Source: an uncultured Lachnospiraceae bacterium
Lineage (GTDB): Bacteria; Bacillota; Clostridia; Lachnospirales; Lachnospiraceae
Assembly: GCA_934359535.1 (NCBI GenBank)
Contig: CAKRLN010000018.1
Span: 1-16,825 of the forward strand
DNA: 16,825 nucleotides
Direction: 5' to 3'
How positions within the stretch are numbered: position 1 is the stretch's first letter; each line of letters starts with the position of its first letter. The translations under genes were made by a program, and so were the position numbers. Below, in pieces: positions 1-6,847 of the stretch. The notes under the pieces are model-generated. The model was given only the letters and a program-made list of their open reading frames with translations. It was not told where the DNA came from and did no database searches.

Positions 1-948
1 CATATATCCGATATCTGCACCGTTATCTCCAGCAGCTTCCATCTGTGGGTAAGCCCATGAGCCAAGTACCATACATGCGATCTCACCGTTGTTAATCATT
101 GTCTTGCAGCCTTCCCAGTCAGTCGTTGTATAGTCATCCTCGGTTAAGCCTTCTGCAACTGCATCATAAAGTGTTTTGTAAACTGCATATGCATGTGTTC
201 CATCGCCGTAATCCTGGAATGGATCTTTTGTATGAACGAATTTCTGGTTCATATATGTATTATCACCAGTCGCATTGATTCCGATGTAAGCATCCCATGC
301 TCCCATTGTCCATCCTGCTGCATAGTTTGTATACAATGGGATTGCACCTGTTTTCTCTTTGATCAGCTTCAGATCAGCGATAAACTCATCTGGTGTTGTA
401 GGAAGCTCTGTGATTCCTGCTTCTGTAAATACTTTCTGGTTGTAAACGATACCCTGTGTTGTTGCAGTAGAAGGTACACCATAAACCTCGTCATTATACT
501 CCCATGAGTTTGCGTAGTTAATCTCTTTTGACATTGTATCGAGATCACCGTAGGAGATGAAGTACTCAGAAAGGTCTTTCTTATCTACCTGTGGAATCAT
601 CATGATTGTCTCATAATCACCGGACTGTAAATGTGTTAAAGCATCATCTGCATAGTTTGTATCTGTTGTAATTTTTACGTTAATGTTTGGATACTCTTTA
701 TTGAATGCTTCAAGGTACTGATCCCAGGTTGTTCCCTTGTAATCATCTGACTGTAAATCTGTACGATGATTGAATAATGTGATATCCGCTTTGAGGTCTG
801 TATAATCCTCACCTAATTTGATGTCCGCATATTTGACATCTGTTCCCCCCTTGTCACTTCCTGCGTCATCTTTCTTGGAGCCACATGCTGCCATGCTGAC
901 TGCCATTGCTGCTACTAATGAAATAGCTACTACCTTTTTCAACTTCAT
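1..948 (-). CDS. ABC transporter sugar-binding lipoprotein (C-terminus cut by window edge)
   Basis: Extracytoplasmic solute-binding protein of a carbohydrate ABC importer. 316 codons are visible and the frame runs off position 1, so the C-terminal part is missing. The N-terminus is a lipoprotein signal: MKLKK, a hydrophobic stretch, then lipobox MAAC with Cys22 as the predicted lipidation site, followed by a Gly/Ser/Lys/Asp-rich linker. The mature part has features of SBP families 1/8: a first beta-strand region ITLFNHRTD, a segment EAFNKEYPNINVKI, and GVPSTATTQGIVYNQKVFTEAGI (residues about 154-176), which resembles the hinge-lobe segment of sugar binders. The start at 948 is supported by an AGGAGG-type site upstream. 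Permease genes would be expected beyond the left edge, but none is visible. The substrate cannot be read from the sequence; the operator motif shared with the amylase suggests malto-oligosaccharides, which is inference only. Confidence 0.9.
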   Translation of the reverse strand, partial: MKLKKVVAISLVAAMAVSMAACGSKKDDAGSDKGGTDVKYADIKLGEDYTDLKADITLFNHRTDLQSDDYKGTTWDQYLEAFNKEYPNINVKITTDTNYADDALTHLQSGDYETIMMIPQVDKKDLSEYFISYGDLDTMSKEINYANSWEYNDEVYGVPSTATTQGIVYNQKVFTEAGITELPTTPDEFIADLKLIKEKTGAIPLYTNYAAGWTMGAWDAYIGINATGDNTYMNQKFVHTKDPFQDYGDGTHAYAVYKTLYDAVAEGLTEDDYTTTDWEGCKTMINNGEIACMVLGSWAYPQMEAAGDNGADIGYM

Positions 949-969
949 ATTGTTTTCCTCCTTTATTTT

Positions 970-988
970 GTTACCCTTTCGTAACTTA
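970..988 (-). promoter_or_regulatory. Operator-like inverted repeat at the start of the sugar-binding protein transcript
   Basis: Plus-strand GTTAC (970-974) and GTAAC (981-985) form a perfect inverted repeat with 6 bp between. The right half is part of TTTCGTAACTTA (977-988), a 12-mer that recurs exactly at 12829-12840 and, with two changes, at 12693-12704. The site lies between the -10 box and the ribosome binding site, where a bound repressor would block initiation. A LacI-type regulator is a plausible partner but this is not shown. Confidence 0.5.
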
Positions 989-993
989 ATTTA

Positions 994-1021
994 ATTATAC
1001 TTTTTTATTTATTTTAGTCAT
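994..1021 (-). promoter_or_regulatory. Predicted sigma-A promoter of the sugar-binding protein gene
   Basis: On the minus strand a -35-like ATGACT (1016-1021; 4 of 6 consensus bases) is followed after 16 bp by a perfect -10 TATAAT (994-999). The expected transcription start is near 987, about 39 nt before the start codon at 948. The weak -35 would fit a regulated promoter. Confidence 0.6.
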
Positions 1022-1142
1022 CATTTAATATTGTTATTAATCACTTATTCTTGTTTTTATAATCATTTTCGATGTTATTCCCAAATTTGCAATGCGTTTT
1101 TTGTGCAATTTTATAGGTTGAATTTTTTATTTTTAGCATTTT

Positions 1143-1159
1143 TAGATTAATTTAATCTA
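1143..1159. promoter_or_regulatory. Perfect 17-bp palindrome, candidate regulator site
   Basis: TAGATTAATTTAATCTA has 8-bp arms around one central base and no mismatch. It ends 40 bp before the -35 of the AraC-family gene, an activator-like distance, and lies about 120 bp upstream of the divergent -35. AraC-family sites are more often direct repeats, so the partner is uncertain; chance occurrence in AT-rich DNA is possible. Confidence 0.35.
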
Positions 1160-1199
1160 TTTTACCTTATTTTTAGTGTATCAAAAGTGTGTTACTTGC

Positions 1200-1227
1200 T
1201 TGTCTTATCGTCCAATTCTGCTATAAT
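1200..1227 (+). promoter_or_regulatory. Predicted sigma-A promoter of the AraC-family regulator gene
   Basis: -35 TTGTCT (1200-1205), 16-bp spacer, perfect -10 TATAAT (1222-1227). The expected start is near 1234, leaving a leader of about 25 nt with a GAAAGGAG ribosome binding site at 1244-1251, 7 nt before the ATG at 1259. An upstream ATG at 1242 is followed by an in-frame stop within ten codons and is not the gene start. Confidence 0.6.
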
Positions 1228-1258
1228 ATACTTAATTTAACATGAAAGGAGCCTCTTT

Positions 1259-2122
1259 ATGCGGCAGTTAACTGATATTTTTTCCTCAATCCAGATTAAA
1301 AAAACAGAAGATCATCCTCTCTTTTTTCATCTGTACCATGCGGAGAGCTTTTCCTCACCCCGCCCTTTTCATATAGAAGATCTCTGTTTTCCGGACGCTG
1401 CGGTTCTCATCCATGTGCAGAAGGGGCAGCTCACCGCCTTTCATCAGACAATCTCAGACAACCAGATTCTTTTTGTTGACGCAGAAACCAGCTTTTCCCT
1501 TTCCTCAGAAACATCTGGAATCACTTTTGATCTGATCCTGTTTCACGGTATCCTGCTCTCCGAATATCTGACTCCTGAAATTGCTTCTTCCGGCTATTGT
1601 GTGATCCACAACGTCCTTCCTGCTTTTTTAAGTCAGATTTCATATATCATCGATTCGTTTTCTCCATCCGCTATGGAACACACGGATTGCGAAGCCTTCC
1701 ACTTTTTAAGCCACCAGTACCTGACTGAGCTTATGACAGGCTTTCATCAGACAATAATGCTTCCCGCCAACCAGAATTCCCAGCCAATTCCCGCTTATCT
1801 GCTTAAGGTACGCAGACATTTTGAAGAACATTACGCCTTATCCTTTGAGCTTGATGATGTTGTTGAATGGCACGGTGTCAGCAAATATAAATTCAGCCAT
1901 GATTTTAAGCAGTTCTACGGTAAACCACCTCTTCAGTTTTTAAATGAGCTTCGCATCGTACATGCAAAAGAACTGCTTCTTTCAAGCACAATCCCGGTTC
2001 ATGAGGTTGGATCTGCTGTCGGCATTGACAACACAAACCACTTTATCAATTTATTTAAGCGTTTGACCGGCGTCACTCCACTTCAATTCCGCAAAAACCA
2101 TATCTCTGTCGATTTGCGCTGA
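1259..2122 (+). CDS. AraC-family transcriptional regulator
   Basis: 287-aa DNA-binding regulator and the only plus-strand gene in the window. Residues about 20-110 are a beta-rich, cupin-like sensing half, with the pattern VLIHVQKGQL followed by DNQILFVDAE. Residues about 178-280 are the AraC double helix-turn-helix domain: the first HTH includes SFELDDVVEWHGVSKYKFS, and the second has IPVHEVGSAVGIDNTNHF followed by the family signature FKRLTGVTPLQFRK. The size is normal for a one-component sugar-sensing AraC regulator. It is transcribed divergently from the binding-protein gene, which suggests that it controls that transporter; the effector is unknown. It ends at a shared bidirectional terminator. 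The start is fixed by GAAAGGAG 7 nt upstream. Confidence 0.92.
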   Translation: MRQLTDIFSSIQIKKTEDHPLFFHLYHAESFSSPRPFHIEDLCFPDAAVLIHVQKGQLTAFHQTISDNQILFVDAETSFSLSSETSGITFDLILFHGILLSEYLTPEIASSGYCVIHNVLPAFLSQISYIIDSFSPSAMEHTDCEAFHFLSHQYLTELMTGFHQTIMLPANQNSQPIPAYLLKVRRHFEEHYALSFELDDVVEWHGVSKYKFSHDFKQFYGKPPLQFLNELRIVHAKELLLSSTIPVHEVGSAVGIDNTNHFINLFKRLTGVTPLQFRKNHISVDLR

Positions 2123-2167
2123 CCCTTTCATACTGCTCACATTCATAACAGCTTCTAAAATACAAAA

Positions 2168-2199
2168 AGCGCAGCCTGGGAAGCTTCCCAGGTTACGCT
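2168..2199. terminator. Bidirectional intrinsic terminator between convergent genes
   Basis: The core CCTGGGAAGCTTCCCAGG (2175-2192) is a perfect 18-bp palindrome, extended by AGCG/CGCT outer arms (2168-2171 and 2196-2199). On the plus strand the hairpin is followed by a T-run (2202-2206). On the minus strand it is followed by TTTTT read from 2168-2164. It serves the AraC-family gene (stop at 2122) and the LacI-family gene, whose stop codon at 2205-2207 lies within the plus-strand T-run. Confidence 0.9.
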
Positions 2200-2204
2200 G
2201 ATTT

Positions 2205-3233
2205 TTACTTTTTATTAATATCCTTTACGCTGTCCTTGCACACCAGATGTCCTTCTACAATTGAGATTCCCTTGTGATACGGATCTCCATTCATTTTCTT
2301 AATTAAGAGATTCACACCTCTTCTTGCCATTTCCTTGATATCAACCTCATAGGTTGTGATCGCAATATCACTGAGCCCAGGGAACAGATAATTATCATAT
2401 CCGACAACTGAAATATCATCCGGTATACGGTATCCCAGTCCCTCCAGCTTGTGGATCAGCTCATTCGCACAGACGTCACAGTTACATACAAATGCCGTCG
2501 GCATATCCTCCGGCATCGGCATCAGGTTCACAGGATCGATCTGGTCGGTCGCTGGATCACGATCCGGGATTACCCAGTCATCATGTACGGTAAAGCCATG
2601 CTCCAGCATCGATTTACAATAGCCGAAATACCGGTCTGTAATACTTCCGGTTGCCTTTAACGTTCCGACATATGCAATCTTTCTATGTCCCATCGCAAAC
2701 AGATAGTTCGTCAGCTTATATGCCCCATAATAGCTATCTGAAATTACTGCATCACAAGTCTCTTCCTCATTGCAGAAATCAAGATACACCATCGGAACAT
2801 CCACATTTTTCTCAAGATTCTGGATATACCGTTCTCTCTGGCGTCCAACCACGATCAGTCCATCCACCTTCTGCTCCTGTACAAGCATTGGAATCTGATC
2901 ATTTTCTGCCGCTTCATTCGAGATTACTTCCAGAAGTGTAAAACAGCCCTTTGCCGAGGCCTTTGTCGTGACCATCTGATACATCTGCCAGTAAAAGGAA
3001 TCATATTTTCCTAAGAAAACTTCTGATATAATGACTCCGATATTATAACTTTTCTGTGTGCGCTCCCTCCGGATTGCAGATGGCTGTTTGTAGCCCATCT
3101 CGTCTGCAAGCTCCTTGATCTTTGCCCGGAGTTCCTCACTGACACCCTTTTGATTCGATAAAGCTTTCGAAACGGTAACCGTACTGACGCCCACCTTCTC
3201 CGCAATATCTGCCAGCTTCACTGCCTTCGCCAT
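2205..3233 (-). CDS. LacI/GalR-family transcriptional regulator
   Basis: 342-aa one-component regulator, usually a sugar-responsive repressor. Residues 5-50 are the LacI helix-turn-helix (KLADIAEKVGVSTVTVSKAL), followed by a periplasmic-binding-protein-like effector domain, about residues 63-338, with VDGLIVVG (123-130), MGHRKIAYVG (181-190) and the C-terminal signature PDDISVVGYDNYLFPGLSDI (271-290). The start at 3233 has an AAAGGAG site upstream. It follows the alpha-galactosidase by 59 bp with no clear terminator between, so it is probably co-transcribed and controls that operon. The segment after the HTH (PSAIRRERTQK, residues 51-61) departs from the usual hinge NxxARxL, so the minor-groove leucine is not evident. 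A palindrome AATCCGGATT (3265-3274) upstream may be its own site. The effector is likely a galactoside (inference). Confidence 0.93.
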   Translation of the reverse strand: MAKAVKLADIAEKVGVSTVTVSKALSNQKGVSEELRAKIKELADEMGYKQPSAIRRERTQKSYNIGVIISEVFLGKYDSFYWQMYQMVTTKASAKGCFTLLEVISNEAAENDQIPMLVQEQKVDGLIVVGRQRERYIQNLEKNVDVPMVYLDFCNEEETCDAVISDSYYGAYKLTNYLFAMGHRKIAYVGTLKATGSITDRYFGYCKSMLEHGFTVHDDWVIPDRDPATDQIDPVNLMPMPEDMPTAFVCNCDVCANELIHKLEGLGYRIPDDISVVGYDNYLFPGLSDIAITTYEVDIKEMARRGVNLLIKKMNGDPYHKGISIVEGHLVCKDSVKDINKK

Positions 3234-3264
3234 ATCTCTACTCCTTTAATTTCATCCTGATATT

Positions 3265-3274
3265 AATCCGGATT
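3265..3274. promoter_or_regulatory. Palindrome upstream of the LacI-family gene, possible autoregulatory operator
   Basis: AATCCGGATT is a perfect 10-bp palindrome with a CG centre, the geometry usual for LacI-family operators. It lies in the 59-bp gap between the alpha-galactosidase stop and the LacI-family start. No second copy was found at the operon promoter (6234-6262), so its role is weakly supported. Confidence 0.25.
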
Positions 3275-3292
3275 TATTTTAAACTCTTTTTC

Positions 3293-5506
3293 TTATTTTT
3301 TCAATGTCAGATGGATCAATTCTGCATGGTAATCTCCAAATACACTGGCGATCAGAAGCCCAGCATTCATCAGAGCATCACCGCCATAGCATTTTGTCTC
3401 CTTCTCACCCTCGCGGTTTTCATAAGAAACCTCATACATGCCATCTGCCTTTAAGCCCTGCAGACGGATCTTTCTGCTGTGGCAGTTCGGTCTTGCAAGC
3501 ACCTGTACGAAAGTAAGAAGTGCCTCTTCCTTGTCCTTAGAAACCACCTCATAGCAGTCATATTCATGATTCTCATTATAAGACGCAATACGGTAATAAT
3601 CACCCTCACGTACCAGATCATTGTATTTATGATACATTGCAATCTGTCCCGGAATCATATTCCGATCCTCTTCTGGAATCTTTGTAACATCAAGCTCATA
3701 GCCAAAGGTTCCTGCAAGCGCAACAAAGCCTCTTGTCTCAAATGGTGTCACCCGTCCTACCGTATGGTTCGGGCAGTCGGAAACATGTGCCCCCATAGAG
3801 GACAATGGGTATATAAGCGCAGTACCCTCCTGGATTTTCAGGCGTTCTACCGCATCGGTATCGTCTGAGCACCAGATCTGTGGGCTGTAATATAACATTC
3901 CCGGATCGAATCTTGCACCCCCGCCAGAGCAGTTCTCTAACAGCAGATGTGGAAATTCATGAATCAGTCTATCCTGAAGCTCATATACACCAAGAACGTA
4001 ACGATGGAACAGCTCTCCCTGCTCATCTGCCAGAAGTGCTGCACTTCCAAGGTCCGATAACTGACGGTTCATATCCCATTTTACATATTCAATATTGGCG
4101 CTGTGGAGTACCTCTGCCACACGTTCATAAACGTAGTCGCGCACTTCCTTTCTGGAAAAATCAAGTACGTACTGGTTACGTCCAAGGCTTCCGACTCTTC
4201 CCGGAATCTGGATTGCCCAGTCGCTGTGCTCACGATACAGCTCGGAATCCGGTGAGATCATCTCTGGCTCAAACCAGATACCGAATTTCATACCAAGCTT
4301 ATTGACCTCATCAACAAGATACTTCAATCCGCCATCAATTTTCTTTTCATTTACAAACCAATCTCCAAGACTTGTATTGTCATCATTTCTGTGACCGAAC
4401 CAGCCATCGTCCATAACAAGCATCTCAATTCCAAGCTTCGATGCCTGACGCGCAATATCAAGAAGCTTGTCTGTTGTAAAATCAAAATAGGTTGCTTCCC
4501 AGTTATTGATTAAGATCGGGCGTTTCTTATCCTTATATTCCCCGCGGATCAGATGCTTCCGGTACATATCATGATAATTACGTGTCATCTGTCCAAGGCC
4601 GTTTCCGGAATAGGTCAATACCACCTCAGGTGCCACAAATTCAGCCTTCGGCTCCAGCTTCCAGCAGAAATGCTCCGGATGAATCCCCATTGTCAGGCGC
4701 AGTACATCAAACTGATTTTTCTCCACCTGTGCAAGAAAGTTGCCGGAATATACAAAGTGCATACCATACACGCTGCCATGCTCCTGTGTCGCACTCTTTT
4801 CTTTGAGCGCAAGAAACGGATGCTCCTGGTGGGAGCTTTCGCCACGGATTGAGCCAACACTCTGCTTGCCATATCCAATCTGGCGATACTCAATCTGACG
4901 CTCTCTTGCCCAGGAGCCATGCAGTGTGATCATCTCATAATCTTCGTCATCCATATCAAAGCTGCTGGAAAATACTTTATTTAAGTACAGTTCCTCACTG
5001 CTGTCATTCCGGATCATAACACTTCTTGTAATTACGTCCTCTTCCTCGAAGGTCGTATAAATCAGATCGATTGCTACATTTAATACAAGATCCCTGCAAT
5101 GAAGGATCAGGGTTTCTGTGCTCTCCTCTCCGGAAAAAGTAGATGGAAGTCCCTTTAATTCCGGTTTCTCTTTTATAAGCTCATATGATTCATAGGAAAC
5201 AGATACTCCGGTATGTCCTGCTTTTGTCGCAATCTCGATTGCGCTCTCTCTGTAATCTCCAAGACCATTTCCCGGATATTCCATCGGAAACGCATCTAAG
5301 AAGGATGTACGGTCACGGTTATTCTCCGATGGAACAAACGGTGCCTCATAAATGCGCATCAGGTAGGTCAGATCCTGTGTCTTAAGCTTCTTTCCATAAT
5401 ATACATGTCCCACAAAATTTTCTTTATCTACAATTCCGATTACATAGCTGGTATTTTTTGTATCCAGCTGGAATAATCTGGTTTTTTCATCAAATTTAAC
5501 TGCCAT
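3293..5506 (-). CDS. GH36 alpha-galactosidase
   Basis: 737-aa glycoside hydrolase family 36 enzyme that removes terminal alpha-1,6-galactose from melibiose, raffinose and stachyose. It has no signal peptide, so it acts in the cytoplasm. Residues about 1-320 are the N-terminal beta-supersandwich. The TIM barrel carries MLVMDDGWFG (362-371), GIWFEPEMISPDSELY (409-424), KWDMNR (476-481) with nucleophile Asp478, the ENCSGGGARFDPG segment (524-536), and WCSDDTDAVERLKIQ (545-559) with acid/base Asp548. These positions coincide with my recollection of the Geobacillus AgaA numbering. Residues about 640-737 are the C-terminal beta-domain. Length is typical of the bacterial tetrameric group. AAGGAGG lies just before the ATG, and the gene starts 20 bp after the Nudix gene stops, so they form an operon, with the LacI-family regulator downstream. 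All catalytic motifs are intact. Confidence 0.97.
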   Translation of the reverse strand: MAVKFDEKTRLFQLDTKNTSYVIGIVDKENFVGHVYYGKKLKTQDLTYLMRIYEAPFVPSENNRDRTSFLDAFPMEYPGNGLGDYRESAIEIATKAGHTGVSVSYESYELIKEKPELKGLPSTFSGEESTETLILHCRDLVLNVAIDLIYTTFEEEDVITRSVMIRNDSSEELYLNKVFSSSFDMDDEDYEMITLHGSWARERQIEYRQIGYGKQSVGSIRGESSHQEHPFLALKEKSATQEHGSVYGMHFVYSGNFLAQVEKNQFDVLRLTMGIHPEHFCWKLEPKAEFVAPEVVLTYSGNGLGQMTRNYHDMYRKHLIRGEYKDKKRPILINNWEATYFDFTTDKLLDIARQASKLGIEMLVMDDGWFGHRNDDNTSLGDWFVNEKKIDGGLKYLVDEVNKLGMKFGIWFEPEMISPDSELYREHSDWAIQIPGRVGSLGRNQYVLDFSRKEVRDYVYERVAEVLHSANIEYVKWDMNRQLSDLGSAALLADEQGELFHRYVLGVYELQDRLIHEFPHLLLENCSGGGARFDPGMLYYSPQIWCSDDTDAVERLKIQEGTALIYPLSSMGAHVSDCPNHTVGRVTPFETRGFVALAGTFGYELDVTKIPEEDRNMIPGQIAMYHKYNDLVREGDYYRIASYNENHEYDCYEVVSKDKEEALLTFVQVLARPNCHSRKIRLQGLKADGMYEVSYENREGEKETKCYGGDALMNAGLLIASVFGDYHAELIHLTLKK

Positions 5507-5526
5507 AGCGGCCTCCTTTTTCTAAT

Positions 5527-6150
5527 TTATATGTGTAAAAATGAAAACGGCTCCTTTTCATCCAGATGCAGAAACTGAATAAGCAGATAGCCTGCCCGGA
5601 TAGAAAGCTTCTCCTCCTGTAAAATGCGGAGTGCCTCTTTTTTATCAACAAGATGTACCTCGATGTCTTCGCTGTCTTCCATCGCACTTTTATCAATTAC
5701 TCCATCCGCGTAGCCAAACACAGTACTGTCGAGCTCATCCGAAAGTCCCTGTGCAAGATAAAACGGTTTCCTGAGATTTGGATTTCCTCCTTCATACACC
5801 GTAAGCGTAAGTCCGGTTTCCTCCTTCATCTCACGAACTGCCGCATCCGCATCTGTCTCGCCTTCCTCAATCAGTCCGGCAGGCAGCTCATACAGATATT
5901 CATCCATCGGATACCGGTACTGCCTTATCATCACAAGCCGGTGTGGAGCCTCTCTTGTCACCGCAAAAACAGCCATTCCCGTTGCCCGGTCCGCATGTGT
6001 ATTCAGCTTGATCTGCTCTTCCGGTTCCCTGGAGGCAAAATAATAGTGAAACGGCTTTCCACTTCTCGTCAGTGCATCCATTTCATACAGATTTAAAAAA
6101 CGGTTATCCGTAAGCCTTCGGAATGCTGTAAATTTTCTGTTATTGTCCAT
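5527..6150 (-). CDS. Nudix hydrolase, ADP-ribose pyrophosphatase type
   Basis: 207-aa protein predicted to cleave ADP-ribose to AMP and ribose 5-phosphate. The Nudix box Gx5Ex7REUxEExGU is intact at residues 92-114 (G92, E98, R106, E107, E110, E111, G113). Pro129, sixteen residues after the box glycine, and the segment YLAQGLSDE (131-139) match the marker residues of the ADP-ribose subgroup. I place the start at 6150 rather than at the upstream in-frame ATG at 6207: the extra 19 residues are low-complexity Lys/Gly and unlike the family, and a purine-rich GGAGAAGGGAAAGGGG stretch precedes 6150. It is the first gene of the unit with the alpha-galactosidase (20 bp apart). The link between the two activities is unclear and may be only co-transcription. 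Confidence 0.9.
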   Translation of the reverse strand: MDNNRKFTAFRRLTDNRFLNLYEMDALTRSGKPFHYYFASREPEEQIKLNTHADRATGMAVFAVTREAPHRLVMIRQYRYPMDEYLYELPAGLIEEGETDADAAVREMKEETGLTLTVYEGGNPNLRKPFYLAQGLSDELDSTVFGYADGVIDKSAMEDSEDIEVHLVDKKEALRILQEEKLSIRAGYLLIQFLHLDEKEPFSFLHI

Positions 6151-6233
6151 TGCTTCCCCTTTCCCTTCTCCTTTTTTCCCTGAAAAAACCCTTGCTTTCT
6201 TTTTCAAGTAAAAATTAATATGATTTTAGCTTA

Positions 6234-6262
6234 ATTATAGTATTAATTTTACTTTTTGTAAA
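6234..6262 (-). promoter_or_regulatory. Predicted sigma-A promoter of the Nudix/alpha-galactosidase/LacI operon
   Basis: TTTACA (6257-6262), a 17-bp spacer and perfect TATAAT (6234-6239), read on the minus strand. The promoter begins directly after the T-run of the preceding gene's terminator (6266-6272). The transcript would start near 6227, giving a leader of roughly 77 nt to the start at 6150. No obvious operator or riboswitch is seen in it. Confidence 0.7.
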
Positions 6263-6265
6263 TGT

Positions 6266-6300
6266 AAAAAAAGAACGGCAGGAATCATTTCCTGTCGTTC
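6266..6300 (-). terminator. Intrinsic terminator of the VOC/CBS/CarD-like operon, overlapping the last gene
   Basis: Arms at 6273-6284 and 6289-6300 form a 12-bp stem with one mismatch (A/C in the minus-strand RNA) and a 4-nt loop (6285-6288), followed on the minus strand by seven Ts (6266-6272). The upstream arm is the coding sequence for the last residues (NDRK) of the 83-aa gene, and its TGA stop (6285-6287) lies in the loop. Confidence 0.88.
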
Positions 6301-6536
6301 GTCTTATTTGCGTCCTGATTACGCGGTACACGTTCTTTTTTTCTGCCAATATATACATTCCATTTTGTATATGCTTCCTGGGAATTTTTCGATTTGTAGA
6401 TAAGATTCTGTTCCTCCTCACTTACTACCTCGATGATCGAATAGCTTCCACGGTCATATGTAAAACGCGCGTTCCTTCCCTCGACCTCTTTCTCCCCCAG
6501 AACAAATTTATTGATCACTGGTCCTTTTGACTGCAT
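6285..6536 (-). CDS. Hypothetical 83-aa protein, last gene of the VOC/CBS/CarD-like operon
   Basis: I do not recognise a family. The protein is small, soluble and highly charged, with no signal peptide or membrane segment. A central stretch, residues about 23-47 (ARFTYDRGSYSIIEVV then SEEEQNLIYKSK), alternates hydrophobic and polar residues like a small beta-sheet. The last 20 residues are strongly basic and polar and probably disordered. It is judged real because it begins 17 bp after the CarD-like gene, has AAGGAAGAGA before its ATG, and ends precisely at the operon terminator. It may work with the CarD-like neighbour, but nothing in the sequence shows this. Confidence 0.7.
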   Translation of the reverse strand: MQSKGPVINKFVLGEKEVEGRNARFTYDRGSYSIIEVVSEEEQNLIYKSKNSQEAYTKWNVYIGRKKERVPRNQDANKTNDRK

Positions 6537-6553
6537 ACATTCTCTTCCTTTCC

Positions 6554-6847
6554 TTATGTCTGCCCTTTCATCTGCTGAAGCACAAAGGCTGCTGCATTCT
6601 GCAGATTCTGATTCTCCTGGAGTGCCTCATCCTCCAGAATCGTCTTCGCCTCCTCTGCGGAAAACAACGTTCTAAGCTCCACCTTATGATTATTCACCGG
6701 AATATAAGAGACATGCTCACTGCCATACACTGGCTTTAATACATAATAGGGAATCTGTGTTCCTTTTCCACGCTTTAGCTGTACAATATTCTCCACGTGA
6801 CAGACACCCTGGGTTTCACTGTAGATATACTGTTTCTTGTGAAACAT
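6554..6847 (-). CDS. Short CarD-like protein (RNA-polymerase-interaction domain only)
   Basis: 97-aa protein whose residues 1-72 match the CarD/CdnL/TRCF RNA-polymerase-interaction domain: a start FHKKQYIYSETQGVCHVENI in place of the usual 'vGD.VVYP.HGvg.I..I', then YYVLKPVYGSEHVSYIPVNN (34-53) and VELRTLFS. Full CarD proteins are about 160 aa with a C-terminal helical DNA-binding domain; here only a short helix (residues about 64-95) follows, so the DNA-binding part is missing or much reduced. In CarD and TRCF this domain binds the polymerase beta subunit; a role in modulating transcription is inferred. The ATG at 6847 is preferred over GTG at 6850. Its A is shared with the TGA of the CBS gene (TGATG), implying translational coupling; AGGGG lies upstream. 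Confidence 0.72.
   Translation of the reverse strand: MFHKKQYIYSETQGVCHVENIVQLKRGKGTQIPYYVLKPVYGSEHVSYIPVNNHKVELRTLFSAEEAKTILEDEALQENQNLQNAAAFVLQQMKGQT

Larger units (their letters stand above)
949..1258. other. AT-rich divergent intergenic region (310 bp) between the binding-protein and AraC-family genes
   Basis: No coding region is seen. It holds both divergent promoters (994-1021 minus, 1200-1227 plus), the operator-like repeat at 970-988, a 6-bp-arm repeat TTAATA/TATTAA (1025-1040) just upstream of the minus-strand -35, and a perfect 17-bp palindrome at 1143-1159. The middle part, about 1020-1195, is extremely AT-rich with many T-runs and otherwise shows nothing I can name. The divergent layout suggests that the AraC-family protein may control the transporter. 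Confidence 0.6.

Noticed and set aside
193..507. Plus-strand reading frame with a Cys-rich 104-aa translation
   Set aside because: It is antisense to the sugar-binding protein gene, has no ribosome binding site and an unnatural Cys/Ile-rich composition.
3479..4305. Plus-strand frames of 129 and 141 aa inside the alpha-galactosidase region
   Set aside because: They run opposite a gene with all catalytic motifs intact and show no family features.
5653..6096. Plus-strand frame of 147 aa over the Nudix gene
   Set aside because: It is a shadow of the opposite strand; the Nudix motif on the minus strand is complete.
6151..6207. Upstream ATG at 6207 as the start of the Nudix protein
   Set aside because: The additional 19 residues are Lys/Gly-rich and translate the purine-rich ribosome-binding region.
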